Shown here: positions 1 through 9,111 of the stretch, in pieces
Layout of the letters: each line of letters starts with the position of its first letter
Numbering within the stretch: the first letter of the stretch is position 1
Source of the DNA: Unio delphinus
Lineage: Eukaryota; Mollusca; Bivalvia; Unionida; Unionidae
Direction: 5' to 3'
Length of the DNA: 64,000 nucleotides
Assembly: GCA_029339505.1 (NCBI GenBank)
Contig: JAQISU010000163.1
Span: 6,515,001 to 6,579,000, forward strand
Program-made: the position numbers and the translations under genes
The notes under the pieces: model-generated
What the model was told of the DNA's origin: nothing
Seen by the model: only the letters and a program-made list of their open reading frames with translations
Databases searched by the model: none

Positions 1-587
1 ATGATTGGTTGATTCCAAGGACATAGCTGGTTCTAGTGTGGTAAGTGCGTGACTTTGGGAGTGTGGGTTCTTTCTAAGAGTTTCTGGAAAATCACGTGAC
101 TCCTTCCTGTTTACGTAAAACAGGCATTGAAATTATTGTTTGGGGAGAAAACAGTCAGTAGTTAGTCTGGATTTGAGAATACAAAGATGTGTGTTATTGT
201 TTGAGTGTAAATTATTTCAATTCGTTTGGATCAAGAAGGAATGTATAGTGTTATTTATCTGGAAATTACTTGTGCTAATTTAAATTATCATACAGCTAAA
301 ACTGACTTCATCACGTGACATCGTCGTCCATCTTGGATTACATCATCATGATTCGAACCGGGAACTATTAGGACATTTTATTATCAGGACTTTTGCAATT
401 CCACTAGTGGATTATATTGTGAATTCTGTTTGGTTTTATTTTTGGACTTGATTCTCTAAAACCGTAAGTTTATTTATTTTCTTTTATGAAAATATTTGTA
501 CTCAATAAATTGTTTGTTAAATTTTTACAAGCTTGTTAATTTCATTCTTTCTATGTTACCGTTTTTTCAAGCCTAAGCACGTAACAA
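1..587. other. left-edge non-coding DNA, possible solo LTR end
   Basis: No gene is supported here. The stretch is AT-rich, has a polyadenylation-type AATAAA near 504, and ends in ...GTAACA directly before a segment that recurs at 22126. An end in CA after a poly(A) signal would fit the 3' end of a solo LTR. The 5' end is outside the window and no primer-binding site follows, so this remains a guess. Confidence 0.2.
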
Positions 588-667
588 AAATGTGGAGAAG
601 TACAAACCGTCAAAAAGACATTTTAGCTGAATTAATGAATTAATATTTCATAAATATCAGACTATAA
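588..667 (+). repeat. left-flank segment shared with 22126-22218
   Basis: About 80 bp starting AAATGTGGAGAAGTAC matches 22126-22218 in the same orientation with a few substitutions. One copy lies left of element 1, the other about 800 bp left of element 2. Since the right flanks of both elements are also related, this is best read as the remains of a duplicated host locus. A dispersed repeat is the alternative, because homology does not extend further left. Confidence 0.6.
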
Positions 668-1211
668 TTTTTTTTCGCCGTCGGCGGTAAGATAAGCTGG
701 AGTTCTCATATGTATCCACGTGGAAATATTTACCCCAAAAAACGATGACGGAAATTATAAACAAAGTAATTACAACGTAAATCATGGATATAAGAAATGA
801 TAGCAATAATGATTGTCAGTAATCATATAATTATCGTTGTATTTGCTGTGTTTTTTTTACTTTTTTTTAAATATTTTAAAACTATTTTTCAAAATTTTGT
901 CTCGGAGAACCACGACGATATCATTGACCTATCTATGATAAATTATAATGTGGTGTTGTTGTAGTAGTTGTAGTTGCTGTTGTATCAGAAGGAAATCTTC
1001 ATTACCGTATTCATCAACGACGAGTTCAAAATTTTCCACGATTGTCCCCGCGAATGATTTTCTAATCGCGAAGTTGAGTGGTTATCGCTCATGGATAAAT
1101 ACTCGCGCGTGCTTGTACATTATTGATAACAACGTTGTAGTTTTCAATTGTTGAACCTGGAAGACTTTACCTTGCGATGAAAATCTAACACGGAAATCTA
1201 TGTTGAAAATC

Positions 1212-2747
1212 TTAATATAGTACATCGAGGGTAACTTGCAATTTTTCATTTGATAAATCGATTAAGTCAAAACTCTGATCAACAAGTTTAAAGTTTAAGT
1301 TTGTTATCCAGCGGATACTGCATTCCAAATACACGGGGTTAATAGCGTTTTGTACGATTAAACTTCCTGGGGCTACTTGAGGGGAAAACGTATATAAGAT
1401 ATATCATTCAGCCGCATAAGTTGATGTTGATGTATCCGCGCTGTATCTTCCCACGACGATAGCACATACAAGATTTATCGCGATCACTGATGTTATATCA
1501 ACGGTGCTCGGGGATACATGTCGACCGGTTCCCTCGGAGGAATTATTGTATGTGAGATATTGTTGTTGGACAGGTGCATCATTGACTGGTTCTCCTAAAT
1601 CCCACACAGAGTATTTAAAAAAAATATTCATCGATGACATTATTGAGTGATTTTTTTTAAAACTCAGGAACATTATATCCAGAAAATTTATAATTTGGTA
1701 GTGTAGCGTCTGTTAATGAATATTTGTTTAGAAATTCTTGTTTGCTATCTACATCATATCTATTTTTAACTATTGCTTGAACCAATCTCTCGTTCACGTA
1801 TTCCATATCGGAAATAAGTTGATTTATCATCTCAATGTGTTTAATGATTGTATCGCGTGGACTAGTTATATCAGAGAGATGTTCTTGCATTTGTGTCGTA
1901 ATAGGGTTAATTATTTTTGTATATTCTTGGTTAATTCTCTTTAAACAAAACAGTATCATTCCACATAATTTCAATAGGAGTTCCATCGGAAACACCAAGG
2001 ATATTACCGGTAAGATATATTAAACTGAAACTCCAACCGATGCTTTCTTTATTTTTTTCTACACGCATATATAATCAAAGCTTTTATCTACTGAACCTTT
2101 TAAATAACGCAAATTAGATATATCATTCAGATTGTCAAATTCAGGATATGGTGATTTACCATCTGTGGTATAATCCTCCCTACTAGGTTTCTGTGGACCT
2201 GGTCTCTCCACTGGTGATTTTTCTTGTCGTGGTGAGATTAACTGTGGTATTGTTTCCAATGGTAGATCTTCAGGCCATTATAATATAGTTTAAATTGACG
2301 AATTATATTTATCTACACGGTACCCAGGAGAGTTTGTCTCAACCGCGGTTGACAACGACGATTCATGAAAAATTATCTCGATGTGAGATTCTTCATTTCC
2401 AGCGAGAGATTTTATCCTGCGTTGAATTTCCTCGTTGATATCTTCGATGTCGTAAGTTTCCTTGGGAATTTGTATTGTTTGCCACTCTGGATCATATCGG
2501 GAGAATCCCTTTACGCGAACACAAATGTATTATTGAGTTTTTTACCAGCAAATAAATCCGTCATGATATTGGGCCAGCTATAATATAATCGTAATTGAGT
2601 TAATGCGATTTCCTTTACCAGAATCGGAGTTGGAAAATCAATACTGAACTGAGGTTCTGTAGTTACCGTTGATATCATTGTTGTTTTCGGCGGGGTTGTA
2701 TTCTCGACGATTCTCTGATGTAGTTCTTGCAGTGTTATCTGCGACAT
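1212..2747 (-). pseudogene. penton-like minor capsid protein, broken
   Basis: Homologue of the intact gene at 37557-38936. The N-terminal piece (about 2511-2747) keeps the start region and the stretch ending VKEIALTQLRLYYSWPNI. Middle pieces lie at 2059-2259 and 1657-1998. The C-terminal jelly-roll-type part continues across several stops down to 1212, where the residues correspond to the GYILYSFAPTAPPG and NPVY regions of the intact copy. Multiple frame changes and stops make it non-functional. In the family this is the capsid vertex or minor capsid protein. It is the outermost gene at the left end of element 1, just as its counterpart is outermost at the right end of element 2. Confidence 0.75.
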
Positions 2748-2761
2748 TGTTGTTGTCGTTA

Positions 2762-3220
2762 TTATCTTTGTGTTTTTTCTAATTTTGACAGCATCGAATC
2801 ATAAATGAGTATCATCGCGGATAACTCATAATCGGATATTACTGTGTCGTCGAGTGACAATGATATCATCACGGATATTTGGGAGTACGGGGTTTACATG
2901 GTGTGGAATTTAACCGTGTAATCATGTAGTTTACGCTGACGACACAATGATATCTTTTTCGTTATTATTGAGATCACCCTCGCGACAGTTTTATCCGCAG
3001 ATATAGAAATTGGATCAGCAGCCGGGGCGATCATTGTCACCGACGATAATATTATACCGGTTCCAGCGATAACACCTCCAACCGAGTACACGATTACATC
3101 AACGGTGGTAATTCTTCGTTGATATTGTTTTGTTTGATATTCGTCTGTGAGTGATTTGAGTTGAGGTTGTAGCGTTCTGACTTGATCATATCGATATTGC
3201 TGGGATGTCATTATTTTCAA
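2762..3220 (-). pseudogene. two-segment membrane protein, element 1 copy
   Basis: Counterpart of 37088-37735. The start MKIMTSQQYRYDQVRTLQ and the glycine- and isoleucine-rich hydrophobic stretches (VGGVIAGTGIILSSVTM, then IISIITKKISLC) match. The reading frame is interrupted near 2894 and then continues to a stop at 2762-2764. This ending indicates that the ancestral protein stopped soon after a segment like DSMLSKLEKTQR, so the longer C-terminus of the element 2 copy, which overlaps its penton gene, may be secondary. Function is unknown; membrane association is inferred only from hydrophobicity. Confidence 0.6.
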
Positions 3221-3229
3221 TAAAGTTAT

Positions 3230-4389
3230 TTACTTAAATCGGCTACAAATTCTACACACCATGTGATTGATGCTTGAGCTAGATTGTTTTCCGTGGTGGT
3301 TATCCTAAATCTTTTAGATGATCATCCCTTGTCTGTTATCGCGGATATCATATACTTTACCCAGGAGGAACTCCTCGATGATATATTAAATTGTGTTGGC
3401 AATACTACAGTTAATCTGTATTTTCCTTTGATCTCCGCGGTGATATCTAGCATGGAAGTTTGTGCCGTCCAAGCGAAGGATCCGTGCTGGATCGTATATA
3501 TGTTGTTGACAGTTTCTCAATGAGGGATCTTAACCTCTTTACATTTGTTAATTGACTTCGGAAAATAATCTTTGATAGCGTCACGAGTTTTCTTAATCTC
3601 GGTGATGGATATATTAATATCAGCGAGTTTAATAGGAACCGTTGTTGGTCTTCCAAAAAAATCTTCGTTGAGTTTCCTAAGAATATTAGGAAACCATGTA
3701 AATTGTTTTAGATGATCTTCATATCCAGATTATAATACCGCGCGTTCATCCACGGACGGCGGTTTTACATCACTGAGTTTTAATGGGATCTGCAATGGAA
3801 TATTTTCAAAAAACTTTGTCATTTCGTATATAACCTAAAATATCCTTGGCGAAAATTATTATTACCGACGAGATGATTATCATACTCGTATCTCAGCGTT
3901 GTTATTTTATATACAGGTGGTTTTCACATCGACGAGTTTTAACGGAACCGTTGGTGGGATTCCAAAGAAGTTATAACATGGATTTTGAACAACGCTAACA
4001 CTTTTTTGTAACCCGGTAAATATATTTACATGTGCGTGATATTCATCGTATAGTGCTTTCAGTGTATTCGTCGATGATATATAATTGTTATCCAACGATG
4101 TTAATCTACGTTCGATGGTCGAATAAATAACTCCGGGTTTGATATTACCTTGAGTCTCAAATACTGCAATGTAGTTTTCAACCACGCTATCAAGTTTAAC
4201 TAAAATATTCTTGATGGAAATATTACTAGTTCTTAATTTACCTTAATATACAACTATCTCATCATATGATACATCTAAGAAATGCAATAGATCAGATAAC
4301 ACATCACTGATAATTTTTTTTACAACATCAAGTGAAACCCCATCTGTGGTTTTTCCACGTTGAAGTAATCTCCAAAAAATGTCAACCAT
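3230..4389 (-). pseudogene. fibre-like protein, broken, with repeated segment
   Basis: Counterpart of 36110-37057. The start at 4389 gives MVDIFWRLL, close to MIDIWGRSL in element 2. The N-terminal half is readable at 3907-4389 with one stop, and the C-terminal beta-rich domain is readable between 3230 and 3500 (YTIQHGSFAWT region and final VEFVADLSK). Between them a segment of the type PPTVPLKLVDVK occurs three times, near 3610-3665, 3765-3835 and 3925-3985, so the shaft has been internally duplicated in this copy. Frameshifts and stops separate the parts. The fibre role is inferred from architecture and gene position only. Confidence 0.6.
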
Positions 4390-4396
4390 TATATGT

Positions 4397-4807
4397 TTAT
4401 GATCTCTTTAAAAATCGATCACTGATGTATTCGTGTACGCGGACATGAGCAGGTTTAGTCGACGTTGAGATCGCCGTGAGAACATTAATAACTTCTCGGC
4501 CAGATATTGGAGGATCAGTTAATGTCTGCGTGGGTAGCGTTGATTAACAAAGAGGAATTTTCAACACGGACACATATTTGAGCTATTCTTTAGGCGGTGC
4601 TAAACCATATGAGTCAAAATAAAGAATTGACAGGGGGTGTATCGCGTACGCGACCAAATGAGTTACCGGTCCAGTGTTGCCATCGATATTGATTATACTT
4701 GTTTCTGGGATTGATGACTGAATCGGTAATTGATTTTCCATAAAAACACATCTGAAATGTTTTTTCGGGGATTGTTTTACCGCGTCGAGTAAATAAAAAT
4801 TTGACAT
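4397..4807 (-). pseudogene. adenain-type cysteine protease, inactive copy
   Basis: Counterpart of 35686-36108, starting MSNFYLLDA at 4807. The catalytic His and Asp environments are recognisable (GPVTHLVAYAI and LYFDSYGLAPPKE), but a Trp after the His has become Leu. After a stop near 4583 the frame continues with LTDPPISGREV, where element 2 has NDPPICGSEV. The nucleophile Cys is therefore Ser in this copy (codon at 4502-4504). Between stop codons and the missing nucleophile this protease should be dead. In the family it matures capsid proteins. Confidence 0.7.
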
Positions 4808-5303
4808 CCCTGATGTCTGCGACATTGTTATCGACGATTACTTCCTTGGAGTTTTTAATCCCGATCCGTAAAGGGTGTATCAGATGCTTGGTAACCGTAG
4901 ACCCTTTCTTTTTTATATCTTTTCCCGGTAATTTCTTTACAATGGATCCAGCGGTGGTATCAGCAGCACCGGTAAGAGCACCCAACGCGGTGGTTTTAGC
5001 AATCACTGGTGCAGAGGCGAAAAGTAACGCGGGAATCGCGGCCAGGAAAGGAAATATACCTCCTGATTTTATCATTGCTTTTACCGCGGAGGAGGTAAAT
5101 TTAAGTTGAACTACAGTGTTCGTCTTTAATGCCTTGTTGAAGTGGTCGAGTTGAGTATTCGTCAACGATAAAGTATTTGGTCCACCCGTAGCAATCTGTT
5201 CTTGCCGCAATGCTATTTGTACCTCGCATGTGGTAGTGGTTTTAGACCGTAGTGTTTTTGACTGACCATTAGTCAACGTGATCTTAACTTGATTGTACGA
5301 CAT
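4614..5303 (-). CDS. GG-rich virion-associated protein, element 1 copy
   Basis: An open frame of 229 codons homologous over its first about 150 residues to 35126-35665: MSYNQVKITLTNGQ, a TGGPNTLSLTNTQLDHFN segment, and the hydrophobic IKSGGIFPFLAAIPALLF stretch followed by an Ala-rich run and lysines. Such proteins with an N-terminal LT-x-GQ start, a GGIFP-type hydrophobic core and a basic, glycine-rich tail recur in polinton-like elements of invertebrates. After about residue 165 the frame runs over the protease sequence in another register, so the native C-terminus with GLRLPGTPY-type repeats has been lost. The function is unknown. Confidence 0.5.
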   Translation of the reverse strand: MSYNQVKITLTNGQSKTLRSKTTTTCEVQIALRQEQIATGGPNTLSLTNTQLDHFNKALKTNTVVQLKFTSSAVKAMIKSGGIFPFLAAIPALLFASAPVIAKTTALGALTGAADTTAGSIVKKLPGKDIKKKGSTVTKHLIHPLRIGIKNSKEVIVDNNVADIRDVKFLFTRRGKTIPEKTFQMCFYGKSITDSVINPRNKYNQYRWQHWTGNSFGRVRDTPPVNSLF

Positions 5304-5324
5304 TTTTATTTAAATAATAGATTG

Positions 5325-6784
5325 ATCTAATTGTTACATGTTCTGGATTCCAGTATATGTTTTCCACCGGTGCATCAACTACCCTCATCTTTCCATCACC
5401 ACCTTCAAGTGTCATCGATTTATCACTAAGAATAACAGCGATTGCTTTATATGGTCCACGTACAGGTGGATCTTCATCCGGCGCCGAGATAATAGGGAGT
5501 TCTCCTACCCGGGCTTGACATTTTGCATCGATGACGGAGTGCCTAGATAGATCGAGATGTTGCAATGAAAAATAATATACCAGATACAAATTTTGGAAAT
5601 CCAACTGTGATATTTATAGTCAAGTATCAATATTATGATAGCGTTCCAATAATACCGCAAACGATGATAAACGCGGGCTTTTGGTTATTAGAATAATCGA
5701 TGATAATATTTTCGGCTGGTTCTTGTTGATTACGTACGCGCAATGATACTTCCTTGACCTTCAATTTATCAAAAATCGTATGGCTACGTAGTTGTCTGTA
5801 TTCTCTGTCTACTCTGTTTTTGTTTTGAACTGCAACAAAAATATACATATTGAGTGGAGATATTTTTTGTTAACGCGACCTGCCATGTAAATGTACCAGT
5901 GATTTTACTTGTGGTAGCTGTTGTAACATCCAACCAAGACATTTACGATTTACCACCTTGATCCATAAACGATAAGAGCCACTGTTCATATAGCAAACGA
6001 TGAAGTTATTATTGGCATTTTTCACAATGAAAGTTTTGATAAAATTACTCTACCGTCGTGAACACCAGCACCACGGCAGAGTGCATCATTGTCATTCGAT
6101 TTTCTCATTACAACTAGGGTTTGACTAGCCCCAAAGATTATTTTTCTAACATCTCTGCAAAAACCAAATATGTGCGACAACGGAACCACACATGAAATTC
6201 TTCCATCGCGGTTTTACATCGCTTTTTGAGTGTAAAATCCTAGATTTGAAATTAGAATTATTACTCATAACAACAGCTTCGGCAACAACATCATCCGCAG
6301 CAGCGCTATGTTTTTTTGGTCGTCGTATAATAAATTGATTATGATCAGCGTGATTATTTGTATCCTTCGCGAACATCATGGAAGAACCGCCAGATCGTGT
6401 ATAATCGTCGGAATTTCTCGCTAACTCCAATATTGTAATTGCGACATCAAAGCCGTTATCGATGGATTCGATCTCGTTAGAGTTAATTATGTATTGTGCG
6501 CTACTAAACAACGACATGATACCATTATTGACGAACCTGATTAGGGTAGTTGCGACATTAGCAAATGGATGACCAGTGGTATTATCAACTTGTTGACCTT
6601 CCAACTCGATGTAAGCTTCACATGGTAAGAACTATTTAGAAGTATCATTAAACCGAAGTTCAATTCATTATCGTGAATTGGGATTTATCGCGTTATATGA
6701 GAAAAATTGATAACCACGCAAAGAATCGTTTCTTGGTATGGCCTTGTCCATGTCAAAGACTTCATCGGAAATCTATTTAAACAT
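5325..6784 (-). pseudogene. major capsid protein, broken
   Basis: Counterpart of the intact 488-residue capsid gene at 33612-35078. The start at 6784 and the stretch DEVFDMDKA match FDMDAPV of element 2. A long open piece at 6146-6604 covers VNNGIMSLFSSAQYIINSNEIESID, and another at 5284-5604 covers the C-terminal strand with AVILSDKSMTLEGG and MRVVDAPVENI. Pieces between are separated by frameshifts and stops, and part of the central region around 5870-6140 is rearranged. It would have formed the double jelly-roll capsomer. Confidence 0.8.
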
Positions 6785-6865
6785 TTTTTTTAATATAACT
6801 TACTATCTAACTCATCGTCGTGAGGATTTTCTCAAACCAGAACCAGCGATTAAACTTGCAGCGTT

Positions 6866-7279
6866 TTATCCTTGAGATTCGCTGTCTTGATTGGTTATCG
6901 ATGATTGTATCAACGGGGCTAATTTTCGATTTATCACATCGGTAACTATTTTACTTACCCGGGGCGGCATAAGTTCCGTTGATAGTAGTTTTACCGGTGC
7001 TGGTTTTTTTTTTCGAATCAACGACATAAGTTTTTCTCTGGTGTTGTTGATTGCGCTACCGGCGAGATCAACCACCGTGTTTATACTTTTATCGCGAATA
7101 ACCCCAATTGCTTTCATCGATAACTCTTTGGCGATAGGCGCAATTTTCCGAGTAATTCTAGAAAATAACCCTTTGATTATATCACCGAGTCCATCTCCGT
7201 AGTATACTTGATATACTGGCAATTGTGAATGCATCATACGAACAGTAGTTGGTCTGTTGTGGTTACGATATATGATCAT
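6866..7279 (-). CDS. pVI-like minor capsid protein (intact frame)
   Basis: A complete 137-codon frame, homologous end to end to 33109-33540: MIIYRNHNRPT start, VYYGDGLGDIIKGLFSR, then an amphipathic KELSMKAIGVIRDKS region and a basic middle with RKKK. The GDGLG site resembles the Gly-rich cleavage sites used by adenain-type proteases, and the following amphipathic helix is typical of adenovirus pVI-like membrane-active proteins; both points are inference by analogy. It is one of only two undisturbed frames in element 1. Confidence 0.65.
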   Translation of the reverse strand: MIIYRNHNRPTTVRMMHSQLPVYQVYYGDGLGDIIKGLFSRITRKIAPIAKELSMKAIGVIRDKSINTVVDLAGSAINNTREKLMSLIRKKKPAPVKLLSTELMPPRVSKIVTDVINRKLAPLIQSSITNQDSESQG

Positions 7280-7315
7280 TTTATTTAAATGTTATTTTGT
7301 CTAATCGAGGGTATT

Positions 7316-8259
7316 TTAGTCACTATGATAGTCATCAACGAGTTCATCGAAGAATTCACGATATACCCCAATATCCTTGATACCAACTTGAAATAGTCGT
7401 TGGTAAATATCAGCGGCTTCATTAATTATCTCCGAAGAATTATTTCCAGCTCGTTTACCCCCGATGAGAACCTCCAATCGTGCTATGTCAGCGTGAATAT
7501 TACTCGGACAAGGGGCAAGACCACTACGTTGAAACCCAGATAGTGTTGCATTCTGAAAGAATCCAGCTCCACTACTGGACGGGATATTAGAAGAAGAAGA
7601 AGAAAATATTGATTTTTCTGATGATTGAAAAGGTTCATGATACGGAGGAGGAGGAAGACGAGGTTGTCTATTATATTGTTGCTCACCTATTCCCAAACGT
7701 TTTCTTAGATTAGTACAAGCAAAAAAGGTTGGACTATTAAATAAAAAATACTCTTGTTGTAATTTATCCGAAATATATGTTTATACCAAATTTCCTTATT
7801 TTTATATCATTTAACATATTTGGGTTTTAAATAATCACCCCATTGATCATAATTGATAAAAGCAAAAATCACTAATTTAAATCATTTTTTTTCTATCTCG
7901 TCGATTGCAGCATCGGTAGATCTTTCAATGATTGAAATTATTTCAGATGATGCTTTCTTGCTAGGATCAGCAACAACTCCTTCTGATTGAGATTGAGGTT
8001 GAGTTTGAAGTCGAGGTATTGCGGCGACTATACCCTCTGGAAGAGTTTTTAGAGCTTTCTCAGTAGTTAACGCAGCTTTTTCAGTAGCTGTAGTTACCGG
8101 TTTAAATAATTGCGCGGTTTCAACATAAAAATCAACTCGTGCTTGTTGAATCGCTTGCAAATTATCTTTGAAAGACTCTCTCACAGGTAGAAATTTCTTA
8201 ATCGTGGCCAATCGTTCTCTAGTCAATCTAGTGATTTTCGCTTCTCCGATATTTGACAT
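7316..8259 (-). pseudogene. 32041-type virion protein, broken
   Basis: Counterpart of 32041-33075. The N-terminal piece (7882-8259) reads ITRLTRERLATIKKFLPVRESF and FKPVTTATEKA, matching TTRLARERLDAIRRFIPIRDS and FKPVTTATKG. The C-terminal piece (7316-7696) matches the end: LEVLIGGKRAGNNSSEIINEAADI, then YREFFDELVDDYHSD. About 190 bp between them (7697-7881) is out of frame, and the acidic, repeat-rich middle of the element 2 protein is mostly missing. No enzymatic motif is present. It probably encoded a structural or packaging protein. Confidence 0.7.
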
Positions 8260-8284
8260 TATATATTAAAATATATGGTTAAGC

Positions 8285-8960
8285 AATGTCATTGATGATT
8301 TTACCATTCGGGTTAACCGTATATTTTATCTAATCCGATTCGATATCGCGTTCGAGGATCAGATAAATTTATCGTTATAAACCCACGTGGGATTGCTTAA
8401 GCAACACGAAATAAATTTTTGAATTTATTATAATCGTAGTCACCGTAACACCAAGTTTGATAAATATTTCGTAGCGAATGATTTTGAACGGAGTTAAACA
8501 CCGCAAGAATATTACAATTATCTCGGATCACTTTTGGAATTTGAGTGTATCGTTGAGTGACATATTACGTCGGTATTTTTGTGTCGTCCGCGGTAAATAT
8601 CCTAGCTTTATTTTTGTGTTTATCTAACGCCGTTTCATAGTACACAACTAGATTGTCAACACTGGAGTCGAAATATTCAACGGAAGGTGCTTCCTCGATA
8701 TACGTGGTAAATTCAATGATAGCCTATCCGGTTATCTCCGCGGCGCTTTCGTTGAAATCCTTTAACACTTGATGACAATGTTGATCGTCTACACTCGGTG
8801 CCACTAAATATAGTTTATCCCACTTCATCCATTGCATTATAAAATTAAGTAGCAGCTGTGTTTTACCACTCCCGGAATGGCAAATGATGGTCATTTTTAT
8901 AGAGTTTGGTAGCATTTGATGATGTTTAACTCGCTCTTGGTTTTTCAACGCGGAAAATCA
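8285..8960 (-). pseudogene. FtsK/HerA packaging ATPase, broken
   Basis: Counterpart of the intact ATPase at 23217-23882. The N-terminal piece (8724-8948) keeps the region KHHQMLPNSIKMTIIC, but the Walker A loop reads CHSGSGKT in place of GPSGSGKT. It then continues through LYLVAPSVDDQHC. The rest, down to about 8285, aligns in changing frames, including the region before the Gln-Arg-Tyr motif. In element 1 this gene sits between the capsid module and the zinc ribbon gene, whereas in element 2 it is at the left terminus. Confidence 0.7.
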
Positions 8961-8992
8961 GTAATTTCTGTTAGATATAACGTAAATATATT

Positions 8993-9110
8993 ATGGATTT
9001 ATATTGTGTGAAATGCAAATCGCGTACATCAACTATTGACCCAACTCCTACTACCACAAAAGTAAAAGAGTATTTTAAGAAACAATGGGGGGGGGGGGGG
9101 GGAGGATAAT
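8993..9110 (+). pseudogene. zinc ribbon protein remnant
   Basis: The start MDLYCVKCKSRTSTID matches MDLYCVKCKKRTGTDD at 23900. Homology then fades and the sequence runs into a 16-base G homopolymer near 9089-9104. The second Cys pair and the whole PLA2 domain present in element 2 are missing; helicase sequence in the opposite direction starts just after, so a deletion removed PLA2, integrase and the helicase C-terminus. Confidence 0.6.
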
Positions 9111-9111
9111 C

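Noticed and set aside
948..1154. 68-codon frame at the left of element 1
   Set aside because: Cys/Ser low-complexity start from a GTTGTAGTAGTTG-like repeat and no match to any gene of element 2.
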